Source of the DNA: an uncultured Paraglaciecola sp.
Lineage (GTDB): Bacteria; Pseudomonadota; Gammaproteobacteria; Enterobacterales; Alteromonadaceae
NCBI RefSeq assembly: GCF_913058035.1
Contig: NZ_CAJXPA010000018.1
Span: 1-40,372, forward strand
Reading direction: 5' to 3'
DNA: 40,372 bases
Made by a program: the position numbers and the translations under genes. Numbering within the stretch: position 1 is the first letter of the stretch; every line of letters starts with the position of its first letter. This document shows, one piece after another, positions 1 to 8,327 of the stretch. Under the pieces are notes generated by a model that was not told the DNA's origin, did not search any database, and saw nothing but the letters and a program-made list of their open reading frames with translations.

Positions 1-4
1 CAGT

Positions 5-991
5 ATGTACTCTCTTAATGTATCGTCTGAGTCTATTGAACTTGATTTTGATAGATTTGATGTTATTTATAAGAGACAACTTGGGACTACTCGTGGCTGT
101 CAAACACCTGAAAGAAACGTCTTCAGGGTCTGTTCTACACGCTTAAAAAATGATGGTAATGCGCCTTATATTTTGCATCATGATAAGGTCACTAAAAAAG
201 TAGTGGTGCTGTTCCATGGACTCAGTGATTCGCCCTTTTTTCTTCGTTCTATTGCGCAATCCATATACCAGCAAGGTAATAATGTGATTGTTGCACTCAT
301 GCCTGGTCATGGTAAAAAACAAGCTGATAAAGATATGCAAGACACAGAACTGGCGGATCGCTGGCGAGCGCATGTATCAGAAGTCATTGAGTATTCATCT
401 AGTTTAGGTGCTCAGCGTTATGTAGGAGGTTTTTCAACAGGTGGCGTACTAGCTACCGAGTATATTCTACAAAACCCAAAAACGGTTAGCGGGTTGATGT
501 TATTTTCTGGGGCGCTGGCGTTAGACTCAAATGTAGAGGCTATGGCTAATATTTGGGGGATCCAGTGGTTAGCTAAAATGTTAGATGGTGAATATGAAAC
601 GCAAGGACGTAATCCTTACAAATATCCACGTGTTGCGCGTTTTTCAGCATTTGAATTAACCGAAGTTATCTTTTCAGTTCGATATTTAATTCAACAGGGC
701 GCACTACTTAATCTACCCATTTTTGTGGCTCACTCATTGGCCGATACAACAATACCTGTAATAGGGGTTAAAAATTTAATGGCGGCGAATAGAGGACCAA
801 ATACTTTTTTTGAAATGTCCTTAGATGCTGACGTCTGTCATGCTGATGTAGTAATAAACGAAAAGCAATTATCTGATATGCATTATGATGTTTCAATGTT
901 GGATGAAATAATGCCTTGTGATGTGCCCAAAGCCAATCCTAAACATGCAGAAATGATAGATTCTTTGAGCCAGTTTTTGGTGGCTTATTAG
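5..991 (+). CDS. Alpha/beta hydrolase (serine esterase/lipase-like)
   Basis: A 328-residue cytoplasmic-looking protein with no signal peptide. It has the alpha/beta-hydrolase pattern: HG at residues 71-72 (oxyanion region), PGHG at 100-103, and the nucleophile elbow GFSTG at 142-146 with Ser144 as nucleophile. Asp247 (in HSLADTTIP) is the likely acid and His279 (in DVCHAD) the likely base, both inferred from order and spacing. The layout resembles monoacylglycerol-lipase or carboxylesterase-type hydrolases, but the substrate cannot be read from the sequence. The ATG lies four bases from the window edge, so the true start could be further upstream. The length is normal for a complete member. 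The next gene on the strand begins 337 bases later, so it is probably the last gene of its transcript. Confidence 0.85.
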   Translation: MYSLNVSSESIELDFDRFDVIYKRQLGTTRGCQTPERNVFRVCSTRLKNDGNAPYILHHDKVTKKVVVLFHGLSDSPFFLRSIAQSIYQQGNNVIVALMPGHGKKQADKDMQDTELADRWRAHVSEVIEYSSSLGAQRYVGGFSTGGVLATEYILQNPKTVSGLMLFSGALALDSNVEAMANIWGIQWLAKMLDGEYETQGRNPYKYPRVARFSAFELTEVIFSVRYLIQQGALLNLPIFVAHSLADTTIPVIGVKNLMAANRGPNTFFEMSLDADVCHADVVINEKQLSDMHYDVSMLDEIMPCDVPKANPKHAEMIDSLSQFLVAY

Positions 992-1328
992 GGCTAGCTA
1001 TCATGAATATTCTGATGGTTTTACTCAGCAGCATCGATGCCGGACCACGAAAGCATTGCACCTACAAAAACGAGAATATATAAAGGTAGGGTGAGATTGC
1101 TAGGTTGTTCAAACCATATCAATTTGGAAGTACTCACATATTGAATTTAAGGCAAGCCTTAAAAAATAGTGCATCTTTTTACTAATTGACAAGGTGTTTT
1201 ATTTTATTGCCACTGATGGCATTGGTTTTTTAAATTAGCTCATTAAGTCGAAAAATATCTGAGCATGGTAATCACTGTCAGAAACTGTAACACTGTCAAT
1301 AAACTACTCAAGCTAAGGCGACTAAATT
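992..1328. other. Intergenic region with an 18-bp palindrome and CTGT repeats
   Basis: No convincing ORF is seen. It contains a palindrome at 1146-1163 (arms TTTAAGGC / GCCTTAAA around AA) and three CTGT-beginning motifs at 1275, 1285 and 1293 (CTGTCA, CTGTAA, CTGTCA), 35-55 bases before the GST-like gene. The loop is too short and the T-tract absent for a normal terminator, so the palindrome looks more like a protein-binding site. Its role is unknown. Confidence 0.4.
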
Positions 1329-2429
1329 ATGCCAAATGAATATACGCTCTATGGTGCTCCTATGTCGTTGTATACAGGTAAGGCTAGAGCCTATTTAATA
1401 TTTAAAAAATTGCCGTATAACGAGGTGTTTTCTTCGCTTAAGGTTTACAAAAGTATTATTGTACCTAACACAGGCGTCCGTTTTGTGCCTGTGCTTAAAA
1501 CACCTAAAGATGAGTATTTGCAAGACACTGCAATGATTATTGATACGCTTGAGCAACGCCATCCAGAACGTTCGATCACGCCTGAATCTGCTAAGCAGAA
1601 GCTAGTTTCTTACTTATTTGAAACATGGGCAGATGAGTGGCTGGTTATACCGGCTATGCATTACCGTTGGAATAAAGCCAATTTCCCTTTCATTTATGAA
1701 GAGTTTGGAAAAGTTATTGTGCCGAATATGCCAAGGTTTATCCGTGCCTTTCTCGGTAAGAAAATTGGCGCTAAATTTAAGGGTTTTGTGCCCCTGTTAG
1801 GTATTACCGACAAGAGTATCCCTGCAATAGAAAGTTGGTACGAAAATCATGTGTTGCCATTATTAGATAAACATTTCTCTAAAAATGATTATCTACTAGG
1901 TAGCAAACCATGTTTAGGCGATTTTGGTTTGATGGGGCCTTTGTATGCTCATCTATACCGTGATCCTGCACCAGGTGCATTGATGAAAGAAGTTGCGCCT
2001 AATGTGGCTAGATGGGTCGAAAGAATGAATCAGCCTCAAGATGCTGAGGGCATGTTCTTGGCTGATGATGTTATACCAGATACGTTGCTAATTTTGCTGA
2101 CACGTATATTTAAAGAACAATGGCCAGTGTTGATCAACACGGTGGAAAGTATAGATACGTGGATTGTTCAAAATCCACAAGTCAAAGCAGTTCCCAGAAC
2201 CATAGGTGAACACACGTTTACTATTGGTGATATAACTGAGAAACGTGCCATTGGCACTTTTCATCAGTGGAAAGTACAGCGAATAGTAGATTGCTACCAC
2301 CAATTCGACAGTAAAGAAAAGTTATCAGTGGATGCCTTTCTACAGTCGGTTGGTGGACTACATTGCATGCAGTTAGATATTAAAAAGAGATTAAGTAGAA
2401 TTAAGAATAAATTGGTATTGAGTGATTGA
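1329..2429 (+). CDS. Glutathione S-transferase family protein with extended C-terminus
   Basis: A 366-residue protein. Residues 1-85 look like a GST N-terminal thioredoxin fold: it begins YTLYGAPMSLYTGKAR, and the VRFVPVLKTP segment carries the expected cis-proline region followed by DTAMIIDTLEQRHPE. Residues from about 95 to 235 are helical with KNDYLLGSKPCLGDFGLMGP, typical of the GST C-terminal domain. The last 120 or so residues are an extension beyond the usual 200-230 residue GST length and match no domain I recognise. The likely activity is glutathione-dependent conjugation or reduction, with the substrate unknown. The start is ATG 1329, preceded by an AAGGCG ribosome site. It is followed 46 bases later by trxC, so a thiol-redox transcript is possible. 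Confidence 0.75.
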   Translation: MPNEYTLYGAPMSLYTGKARAYLIFKKLPYNEVFSSLKVYKSIIVPNTGVRFVPVLKTPKDEYLQDTAMIIDTLEQRHPERSITPESAKQKLVSYLFETWADEWLVIPAMHYRWNKANFPFIYEEFGKVIVPNMPRFIRAFLGKKIGAKFKGFVPLLGITDKSIPAIESWYENHVLPLLDKHFSKNDYLLGSKPCLGDFGLMGPLYAHLYRDPAPGALMKEVAPNVARWVERMNQPQDAEGMFLADDVIPDTLLILLTRIFKEQWPVLINTVESIDTWIVQNPQVKAVPRTIGEHTFTIGDITEKRAIGTFHQWKVQRIVDCYHQFDSKEKLSVDAFLQSVGGLHCMQLDIKKRLSRIKNKLVLSD

Positions 2430-2475
2430 AATTAGTATTCAATTAAATTGAATTGGGCACCTTATAGGAAGATAA

Positions 2476-2907
2476 ATGCACATAGTTTGTTCCCAATGTT
2501 TTGCAATAAACCGTATACCAGAAGATAAAAGTCACACACAGGCCAAATGTGGTAAATGTCAGCAAGCCGCTTACTGTTTGAGCCCTATAGAATTATCTGA
2601 CTCTTCTTTTTATCGTTTTATTGAAAAAAATGACTTACCCGTTGTAGTCGATTTTTGGGCCAGTTGGTGTGGACCCTGTAAAGCTATGGCACCAGTATTT
2701 AAAGCAGTTGCTGGACAGTCCGACAGTCTGCTGTTTGCTAAAGTGAACACTGAAGAGGCACAAAAAGTATCGACCGATGCTCAAATTCGTAGTATTCCAA
2801 CTATTATCTTTTTTCATAAGGGGAAAGAAATAGATAGAATGTCAGGAGGTCTAAGTCAAGCACAGCTAAAAACTTGGTTATTGCAGTGTGTACAAAAACT
2901 AAGCTGA
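2476..2907 (+). CDS. trxC: Thioredoxin 2 (TrxC)
   Basis: A 143-residue cytoplasmic disulfide reductase. The N-terminus has the zinc ribbon that distinguishes thioredoxin 2 from thioredoxin 1: CSQC at residues 5-8 and CGKC at 25-28. The thioredoxin domain follows, with the active site WCGPC at 64-68 and the conserved cis-proline Pro108 in SIPTI. Length and domain order match E. coli TrxC. The ATG at 2476 has an AGGA ribosome site just upstream. In E. coli trxC belongs to the OxyR regulon; no clear OxyR site could be picked out here. It lies between a GST-like gene and a MATE exporter on the same strand. Confidence 0.93.
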   Translation: MHIVCSQCFAINRIPEDKSHTQAKCGKCQQAAYCLSPIELSDSSFYRFIEKNDLPVVVDFWASWCGPCKAMAPVFKAVAGQSDSLLFAKVNTEEAQKVSTDAQIRSIPTIIFFHKGKEIDRMSGGLSQAQLKTWLLQCVQKLS

Positions 2908-3008
2908 TATAATTTTGACACCTTGATTACTCTTTTCGAATTATGTTTCTTTTTTGCATTTGTTACGTAAACACATCCATTACTCACTTCGTTCGCCTTT
3001 ATGAAAAG

Positions 3009-3038
3009 CGGTTCAAAGAATAACGGTTCAAAGAATAA
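3009..3038. repeat. 15-bp perfect tandem duplication before the MATE gene
   Basis: Two perfect adjacent copies of CGGTTCAAAGAATAA lie at 3009-3023 and 3024-3038, ending just before the TAAGGA ribosome site of the MATE gene. The unit ends in TAA, so in the frame of a tiny ORF beginning at ATG 2944 (26 codons) the duplication repeats a stop codon. Confidence 0.9.
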
Positions 3039-3050
3039 CTAAGGAATGCC

Positions 3051-4433
3051 ATGAGTAAATCTTCTCGTGATTTAACTGTAGGGTCTTTATGGACCGCCAT
3101 TGCTGTACTAACTTTGCCCATGATAATTGGCATTATGGCAACCATGTCTGTGTCCATTGTTGACACCTACTTTGTTGGTAAGCTGGGTACTAACGAACTA
3201 GCGGCATTGTCATTTACCTTTCCAATAACGATCACTATCGCAAGTTTAGCCATAGGCTTAGGCGCAGGTGCGGCGGCAGTCGTTTCACAGGCAATTGGTG
3301 CCAAAAATGAAAAAGAAGCTAAACGTTTGTCGACTGATAGTTTAATTATTGCGACTTTAATTGTGGTGATCATTTCGATAATTGGTCTGCTCACTATTAA
3401 ACCTTTATTTATGTTGTTAGGAGCACAAGGTGATGTGCTTTCGATGATTGAACGTTATATGTGGATTTGGTACATTTCTATGCCATTTTTGGTTGTTCCT
3501 ATGGTTGCTAATGCGATCCTTAGAGCGGTAGGTGATGCGGTGTGGCCGAGCATTATTATGATTGGTGCGGCTATTATCAACATTATTACAACCCCTATTT
3601 TAGTCTTCGGTTGGGGTCCCATTCCTGCTTTTAATATTGAAGGTGCGGCATATGGCACTCTCATCGCAAGAGTATTCAGCTTGTTATTAGCCTTATACGT
3701 TGCTTATTATCGCGAAAAGATGATTGTTTTGTTTGTGCCCGCTTTATCAGAGATTGTTCATTCCTGTAAAAAAGTACTAAAAGTGGGAATACCAGCGGGC
3801 GTAGGTAGTGCCGTTAACCCCTTTGGCGTGACGATTGTGACCAGTGTTATTGCCACTTTTGGAGCTGAAACTGTTGCTGCTTTTGGTGTGGCCACGCGAA
3901 TTGAAACCTTCGCGTGTATCCCAATGTTTGCTTTGTCTGCTTCTATCGCTCCCATAGTAGGGCAAAACTGGGGCGCAAATAAGAAAAGCAGAGTACTGAA
4001 AGCCGTAAAATATTGTTACGTTATGTGCTGTGTGTGGTCAGCCTTTATATTAACGTTATTATATTTTTTGGCTGAGCCCATCAGCCAAGCGTTATCCTCT
4101 GATGCCGCAATTGCAAAAGAGTCTTCTAGTTATCTGGGTATTGCTACGATTGGACTTTGGGGGTATGGCATTGTGATTGTCTCGGCTGCGGCTTTTAACG
4201 CTTTGGGTCGTCCGATGAGTTCTTTGGGCTACTACTTATTGCGAACAGCACTCTTGTATGTGCCATTAAGTGTTTTAGCCGGAATTTATTTCGATATAAA
4301 AATGGTCTATTACGCCATTGCCGCCGCCAATGTTCTGTCAGGTTTAACGGTCGGTTGGTATACATTATGGTGGCTAAAAAAATCTAATACCTATGAGCGC
4401 CAATCAAACTTGTCGGATACACGAACTATTTAG
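3051..4433 (+). CDS. MATE family efflux transporter
   Basis: A 460-residue, very hydrophobic inner-membrane protein with about twelve predicted membrane segments in two similar halves, as in multidrug and toxic compound extrusion (MATE/NorM/DinF-like) antiporters. Recognisable features are the N-terminal LTLPMIIGIMATMSVSIVDT, with VDTYFVGKLGTNELAA after it, and the equivalent position of the second half with GIPAGVGSAVNP and AFGVATRIE. It probably exports cationic or lipophilic compounds in exchange for Na+ or H+; the substrate cannot be assigned. The start is ATG 3051 with TAAGGA upstream. The C-terminus is short and hydrophilic. The next gene is convergent. Confidence 0.9.
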   Translation: MSKSSRDLTVGSLWTAIAVLTLPMIIGIMATMSVSIVDTYFVGKLGTNELAALSFTFPITITIASLAIGLGAGAAAVVSQAIGAKNEKEAKRLSTDSLIIATLIVVIISIIGLLTIKPLFMLLGAQGDVLSMIERYMWIWYISMPFLVVPMVANAILRAVGDAVWPSIIMIGAAIINIITTPILVFGWGPIPAFNIEGAAYGTLIARVFSLLLALYVAYYREKMIVLFVPALSEIVHSCKKVLKVGIPAGVGSAVNPFGVTIVTSVIATFGAETVAAFGVATRIETFACIPMFALSASIAPIVGQNWGANKKSRVLKAVKYCYVMCCVWSAFILTLLYFLAEPISQALSSDAAIAKESSSYLGIATIGLWGYGIVIVSAAAFNALGRPMSSLGYYLLRTALLYVPLSVLAGIYFDIKMVYYAIAAANVLSGLTVGWYTLWWLKKSNTYERQSNLSDTRTI

Positions 4434-4622
4434 TGAGTGGTTTGTGCTTTTTTAGCTGGTTGATAACCCCCCAAGCAATGCCAGTAAGTAGACAACAGAC
4501 AACTAATTAGAGCAATGAGGACTGCATATAGCGTTTTCTTAAAAATGATGACCCTACTCAAATAATGCTCTGAAGGGGATGAAATAAAAATATTGTGGAA
4601 GTAAATAGAGTGACATCGAAAT

Positions 4623-4976
4623 CTACTTTTGTGCGGCGACCACCGATATTTCAACCAACAATTCAGGTCTGGCCATAGATGCCTGAACACAGGCTCTAGC
4701 AGGAGCATAACCCTCTGGCACCCAGTTATCCCAAACCGTATTCATGGTTGTAAAATCCTGCATATCTTTGATATAAATAGTGGCTGATAGCATATGCTGT
4801 CTATCGCTGCCCGCATCTAATAACAATTGGTCCACTTTATCGAGCATAGTTTGGGTCTGATGTTCAATACTTTGGGTAGCATCAGCACACACTTGTCCGC
4901 AAAGGTAGATGATCCCTTGGTGGATCACAATTCGGCTCATGCGTTGTTTGGTTTCTTTGCGCTGTATCATTGTCAT
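4623..4976 (-). CDS. RidA/YjgF family protein (imine/enamine deaminase-like)
   Basis: A 117-residue protein of the RidA/YjgF/UK114 family, which hydrolyses reactive enamine/imine intermediates such as 2-aminoacrylate in the canonical RidA. The segment [19 protein letters not shown] carries the family arginine (Arg94) and the conserved glutamate (Glu109) of the trimer-interface pocket. The N-terminal pattern KRETKQRMS-type followed by [13 protein letters not shown] is typical of the shorter RidA-like subgroup, not the archetypal RidA, so the substrate may differ. ATG 4976 and ATG 4970 are both possible starts; the first has AAGTGA upstream. It is a single gene, convergent with the MATE exporter. 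Confidence 0.85.
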   Translation of the reverse strand: MTMIQRKETKQRMSRIVIHQGIIYLCGQVCADATQSIEHQTQTMLDKVDQLLLDAGSDRQHMLSATIYIKDMQDFTTMNTVWDNWVPEGYAPARACVQASMARPELLVEISVVAAQK

Positions 4977-5100
4977 TTTTCACTTAGTTCATTGTATTAT
5001 TTTGTATTTTTCGGCGTCGGATTATAACAAGATTAAGATTAATGATGCATTTTAAATAATAACGCTGTCATAAGAATCAGATATGACACATATCATTACT

Positions 5101-5135
5101 AAAAAAAACGCCATTGCTTGTATCAAGAAATGGCG
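5101..5135 (-). terminator. Rho-independent terminator of the molybdenum hydroxylase operon
   Basis: Read on the minus strand, the stem CGCCATT / AATGGCG is extended by an inner CTTG / CAAG pair around an ATA loop, with one T-C mismatch, and is followed by eight Ts. It lies about 30 bases beyond the stop of the large subunit gene. Confidence 0.85.
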
Positions 5136-5165
5136 CTGAAAATATGTACTTAGTCAAAAATGTAA

Positions 5166-7445
5166 TTATATTAAAGCTTTGACAGCCTTAGGTGTGATGG
5201 GTAAGTCACGCACTCTTGCGCCAACTGCATTAAATATTGCATTACCAATAGCAGGGGCAACCGCAATTAAACCAGGTTCACCTAATCCAGTTGGAAACTC
5301 GGTATTTTGTATAAAACTGATATCCAATTCTGGGACATCAGCCATGCGTAATGGCGTATAGCTATTTAAATTTGTATCAGCAACTTGACCATCTTTAATG
5401 GTTGTTCCTTCATGCAATGCAAGGCTCAGTCCCCAAAGCATTGCGCCTTCCGTTTGAGCTAGGGCGCCATCAGGATGTATTACAGTGCCACAGTCCATTA
5501 CATTGGTAAGCTTTAACACTTTAACCGAGCCAGTGGCAGGATCAACTCTAACATGTGCGACACAAGCACTCCATGTAGGCATCGCGCGCTCTTGTCCTGC
5601 GGCAATTGCCACACCCAAGCCTTCATTTTTAGGTAAGGTCTTACCCCAACCAGATTTTATTTTTGTTTCATTTAACACATGAGCAAGACGTTTTGCTCCG
5701 CCTACGGCCTCGGGTGCTTTACTTGCATTTTTACCTTTAGCGTCGAGTAGTTGCATTCTAAAGTCAATAGGATCTATATTTTGTGCATGAGCGATTTCAT
5801 CCATAAACGATTCTACCCCCCAACCAATCCAACCTGGTCCAACAGCACGTAAATAACCCGGTACAAAGGTTTTTTGAGCAAGTGGGTTGTTGATTGCTCG
5901 CACTCTATGGTTGTTTAGGCTGTACCAATGATCTGAACCACTGATAGAAAAAGCATCGACTTTGCTTTTTTTGTCTACGCTATCTGGCATAAAACCTGGC
6001 GCCATAGTCAAGGATGGCCAACCCGCTGCAGCGGCATGATCAATGCCTTGTAACGCATCTTCGCCATCCCAGTAGGCAGCAAAATGTTGTACCGAAGGTG
6101 AGCGGATACAGTCGAAGCGTGAGTCGTCTTCGCGAGTAAATACTAGCTTAACCGGTTTACCAATGGCCTTGGCCGTTAGTGCTGCCGGTATCATGTAGTC
6201 ACCGGCTAAACGCCTACCAAAACCACCACCTAAGTAATATTGATGAATAATAACTTGGTCATCGCTGAGTCCAACAGATTTGGCCACAACGGGTAAAAAT
6301 AATGATTGCCATTGGTTACCCGTATGTACATGACAAATACCGTCTTTGAATTCGACTGCTGCATTGACTGGCTCTAATGCAAAGTGAAGAGCAGAGGCAG
6401 TTCTGTATGTGGAGTCGATAGATTTTTTGGCTTCTGCAGCTGTTTTATCAATATCACCATGGTCGACAAAAAGCCCACCTGTAGATTTGTCAGCAACCAG
6501 TTTTTCACCTTCACTAATTAAATCTTGTTCACTGACATTGGCTGTTTCACCGGCCTGATATTCTACTTCTATGACTTGTGCAGCACTAATTGCTCCATAG
6601 TAAGTATCTGCTAGAACAGACACCCAACCTTGTAAGAGATTGCTGGGATCTTGCAAAATCTCGAAGCCTAAGTAGCCTTTAACACTATTCGCTTTGCTAT
6701 CGTTTACCTTTAGCACTTTTGAACCATAACGAGTAGGAGGTATCAACGGTCGGGCATATACCATACCTTCAATTTCTACATCAATGCCATACTCTGCTGT
6801 TCCTGTTGATTTTGCCGGTATATCCAATGCTTTACTTGGTTTAGATATAAGCTGCCTATCTTTTGGATCCTTAGGAGTGAACTGAGCTAGCTCTTCAGGA
6901 CTAAATTTTCTATCTATATGACCTTTATTGATGATGTTGGCGAAGCTAATCGACTGGTCACCACATGTCACCTGGCTATTTTGTGCTTTACAATCACCTG
7001 CCTGAACGCCAAGTAATTTTGCTGCTGCTTCAATCAAAACTTTTCGACCCGCGGCTCCTGCTTGAGACATGGGCACGTAAGATTGGAAAACAGACCATGA
7101 ACCCCCCGTTACCATATAACCCCATCTAGGGTCAGTATCCACATGTTTGATGGTGACTTTATTCCAGTCTGCACCTAATTCATCTGCGACAATTCGTGCC
7201 AGTGCAGTACCTACGTGTTGACCCATTTCCGCTCGCGAAACATTAACTAAAATCGAGCCAGCGTGATCGATCTCAAACCAGACTGTTGGATTGAAAAGTT
7301 TTTTAACTAGAGAGGAAGAGGCAGATTCTGATGAACATGAGGTCAACACCGGAGCAAAGGCCATAACCAAGCCTGTGCCTACTGTGCCTATCAAAAATTG
7401 ACGACGACTTTGTTCAATTTTTTCCGTTTTATTGAGGCGAGTCAT
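5166..7445 (-). CDS. Molybdopterin-binding large subunit of an IorB-type hydroxylase
   Basis: A 759-residue subunit of the xanthine dehydrogenase family, closest in layout to isoquinoline 1-oxidoreductase beta subunit and related aldehyde dehydrogenases. Residues 13-18 are a twin-arginine motif (SRRQFL) followed by a hydrophobic stretch and LTSC at 34-37, so it may be a Tat-exported lipoprotein anchored through Cys37. The molybdenum-cofactor domain includes GGGFGRRLAGD and, near the C-terminus, GEPGLIAVAPAIGNA, where Glu723 is the likely catalytic glutamate. It would oxidise an aldehyde or N-heterocycle in the periplasm, with the substrate unknown. The start is ATG 7445 with a strong AGGAGG site. 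It begins one base after the stop of the iron-sulfur subunit gene. Confidence 0.88.
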   Translation of the reverse strand: MTRLNKTEKIEQSRRQFLIGTVGTGLVMAFAPVLTSCSSESASSSLVKKLFNPTVWFEIDHAGSILVNVSRAEMGQHVGTALARIVADELGADWNKVTIKHVDTDPRWGYMVTGGSWSVFQSYVPMSQAGAAGRKVLIEAAAKLLGVQAGDCKAQNSQVTCGDQSISFANIINKGHIDRKFSPEELAQFTPKDPKDRQLISKPSKALDIPAKSTGTAEYGIDVEIEGMVYARPLIPPTRYGSKVLKVNDSKANSVKGYLGFEILQDPSNLLQGWVSVLADTYYGAISAAQVIEVEYQAGETANVSEQDLISEGEKLVADKSTGGLFVDHGDIDKTAAEAKKSIDSTYRTASALHFALEPVNAAVEFKDGICHVHTGNQWQSLFLPVVAKSVGLSDDQVIIHQYYLGGGFGRRLAGDYMIPAALTAKAIGKPVKLVFTREDDSRFDCIRSPSVQHFAAYWDGEDALQGIDHAAAAGWPSLTMAPGFMPDSVDKKSKVDAFSISGSDHWYSLNNHRVRAINNPLAQKTFVPGYLRAVGPGWIGWGVESFMDEIAHAQNIDPIDFRMQLLDAKGKNASKAPEAVGGAKRLAHVLNETKIKSGWGKTLPKNEGLGVAIAAGQERAMPTWSACVAHVRVDPATGSVKVLKLTNVMDCGTVIHPDGALAQTEGAMLWGLSLALHEGTTIKDGQVADTNLNSYTPLRMADVPELDISFIQNTEFPTGLGEPGLIAVAPAIGNAIFNAVGARVRDLPITPKAVKALI

Positions 7446-7446
7446 T

Positions 7447-7965
7447 TTACACTACCTCCTGTTTATTATTTTTTTCTAAAATACTTTCTCTCAGAGGATC
7501 ATAAATTTCTACTACACCGGCACTAGCTGAAGATACTTGTTTGATAGCTTCTTTAATGCGTGAATAAGACATGCAGCGGCATAAGTTTCCAGTCATATAA
7601 TTAACAATTTCTGTATCTGAGGGATTTGCGCTAGTAGCCAATAATGCAGAAGCTTGCATGATTTGACCTGATTGGCAGTAACCACATTGAGGAACCTGAT
7701 TTTCAACCCAGGCATGTTGTAATGGATGTTTATTTTCAAGTCCTTCGATGGTCCTTATCTGAGTTCCATCAAGGGCGCTAATCGGCAAAGAACAGGATCT
7801 AATTGGACTACCATTTAAATGAACAGTACAGGCACCACACATGGCGATCCCGCAGCCAAATTTTGTGCCTTTAAGTCCAAATTCATCTCGAATGACCCAT
7901 AATAATGGTGTGTCTGAGGGTGCATCGGTGCTCATCTCGTTACCGTTAAGTGTAAATGTAATCAT
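7447..7965 (-). CDS. (2Fe-2S) small subunit of an IorA-type hydroxylase
   Basis: A 172-residue electron-transfer subunit with two [2Fe-2S] clusters. The N-terminal plant-ferredoxin-type cluster uses Cys38, Cys43, Cys46 and Cys58 (GCGIAMCGAC), and the C-terminal cluster uses Cys94, Cys97, Cys129 and Cys131 (CGYCQSGQ, NLCRCM). The start was set at ATG 7965 because GGCGGA lies just upstream and the protein then begins MITFTLNGNE, as in the family; the frame stays open up to 8028. It is co-transcribed with the molybdopterin subunit. No cytochrome c subunit, FAD subunit or XdhC-like maturation gene is adjacent, so the pair is of the minimal two-subunit type. Confidence 0.9.
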   Translation of the reverse strand: MITFTLNGNEMSTDAPSDTPLLWVIRDEFGLKGTKFGCGIAMCGACTVHLNGSPIRSCSLPISALDGTQIRTIEGLENKHPLQHAWVENQVPQCGYCQSGQIMQASALLATSANPSDTEIVNYMTGNLCRCMSYSRIKEAIKQVSSASAGVVEIYDPLRESILEKNNKQEVV

Positions 7966-8327
7966 AATTCCGCCCATTGAGCGACTTAGCAATGTGCCTC
8001 GTCTTGGTACTTTACAGTGTAACAACAAAAAATCAGGTTGATACCCGAACTATGAAAATCTATCTAAAGATATCAGTGTGGGTCCATTATATTTTGATTT
8101 AAATAACGAGTAAGTTTGGCTGTTTTTGAGGTAAATAGAATATTATATTGAATAATTACAGTTGCTTGTACGCGGGTGATTGATATTATTCGATTTTTGA
8201 TTAGGTCGTGTTTTGTTTATTGCCTATGTGTCGAAAATAATGTCAAAAATAATGTCAAAAATAATGTCAAAAATAATGTCAAAAATAGTGTCAAAAATAG
8301 TGTCAAAAATTACTAATAAGGCCAAAT
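7966..8327. other. Divergent promoter region between iorA-like and GH16 genes
   Basis: This region must hold the promoters of both the molybdenum hydroxylase operon (minus) and the GH16 gene (plus). It is AT-rich and ends in a 12-bp tandem array described separately. No other gene was seen. Confidence 0.5.
8233..8312. repeat. 12-bp tandem repeat array upstream of the GH16 gene
   Basis: There are six consecutive 12-bp units and a partial seventh. The first is GAAAATAATGTC (8233), followed by three AAAAATAATGTC (8245, 8257, 8269), two AAAAATAGTGTC (8281, 8293) and a partial AAAAATTA. The array ends 15 bases before the GH16 start codon and abuts the AAGG ribosome site. Two variants in blocks suggest growth by repeated duplication. 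Copy-number change would alter the 5' leader or promoter spacing. Confidence 0.95.

Noticed and set aside
1275-1299. Pho box in front of the GST-like gene
   Set aside because: The CTGT motifs are spaced 10 and 8 bases apart rather than 11, so they do not fit PhoB half-site spacing.
2944-3023. 26-codon ORF (begins MFLFCICYVNTS) before the MATE gene
   Set aside because: Too short, no ribosome site, and its end coincides with the 15-bp duplication; more likely leader sequence.
4430-4708. 92-codon minus-strand frame overlapping the RidA gene, whose last 43 codons (from a TTG near 4561) look like a small membrane peptide
   Set aside because: The long form overlaps a real gene, and the short form has only a TTG start without a ribosome site. 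Kept out of the annotation, though the hydrophobic stretch IIFKKTLYAVLIALISCLL is worth remembering.
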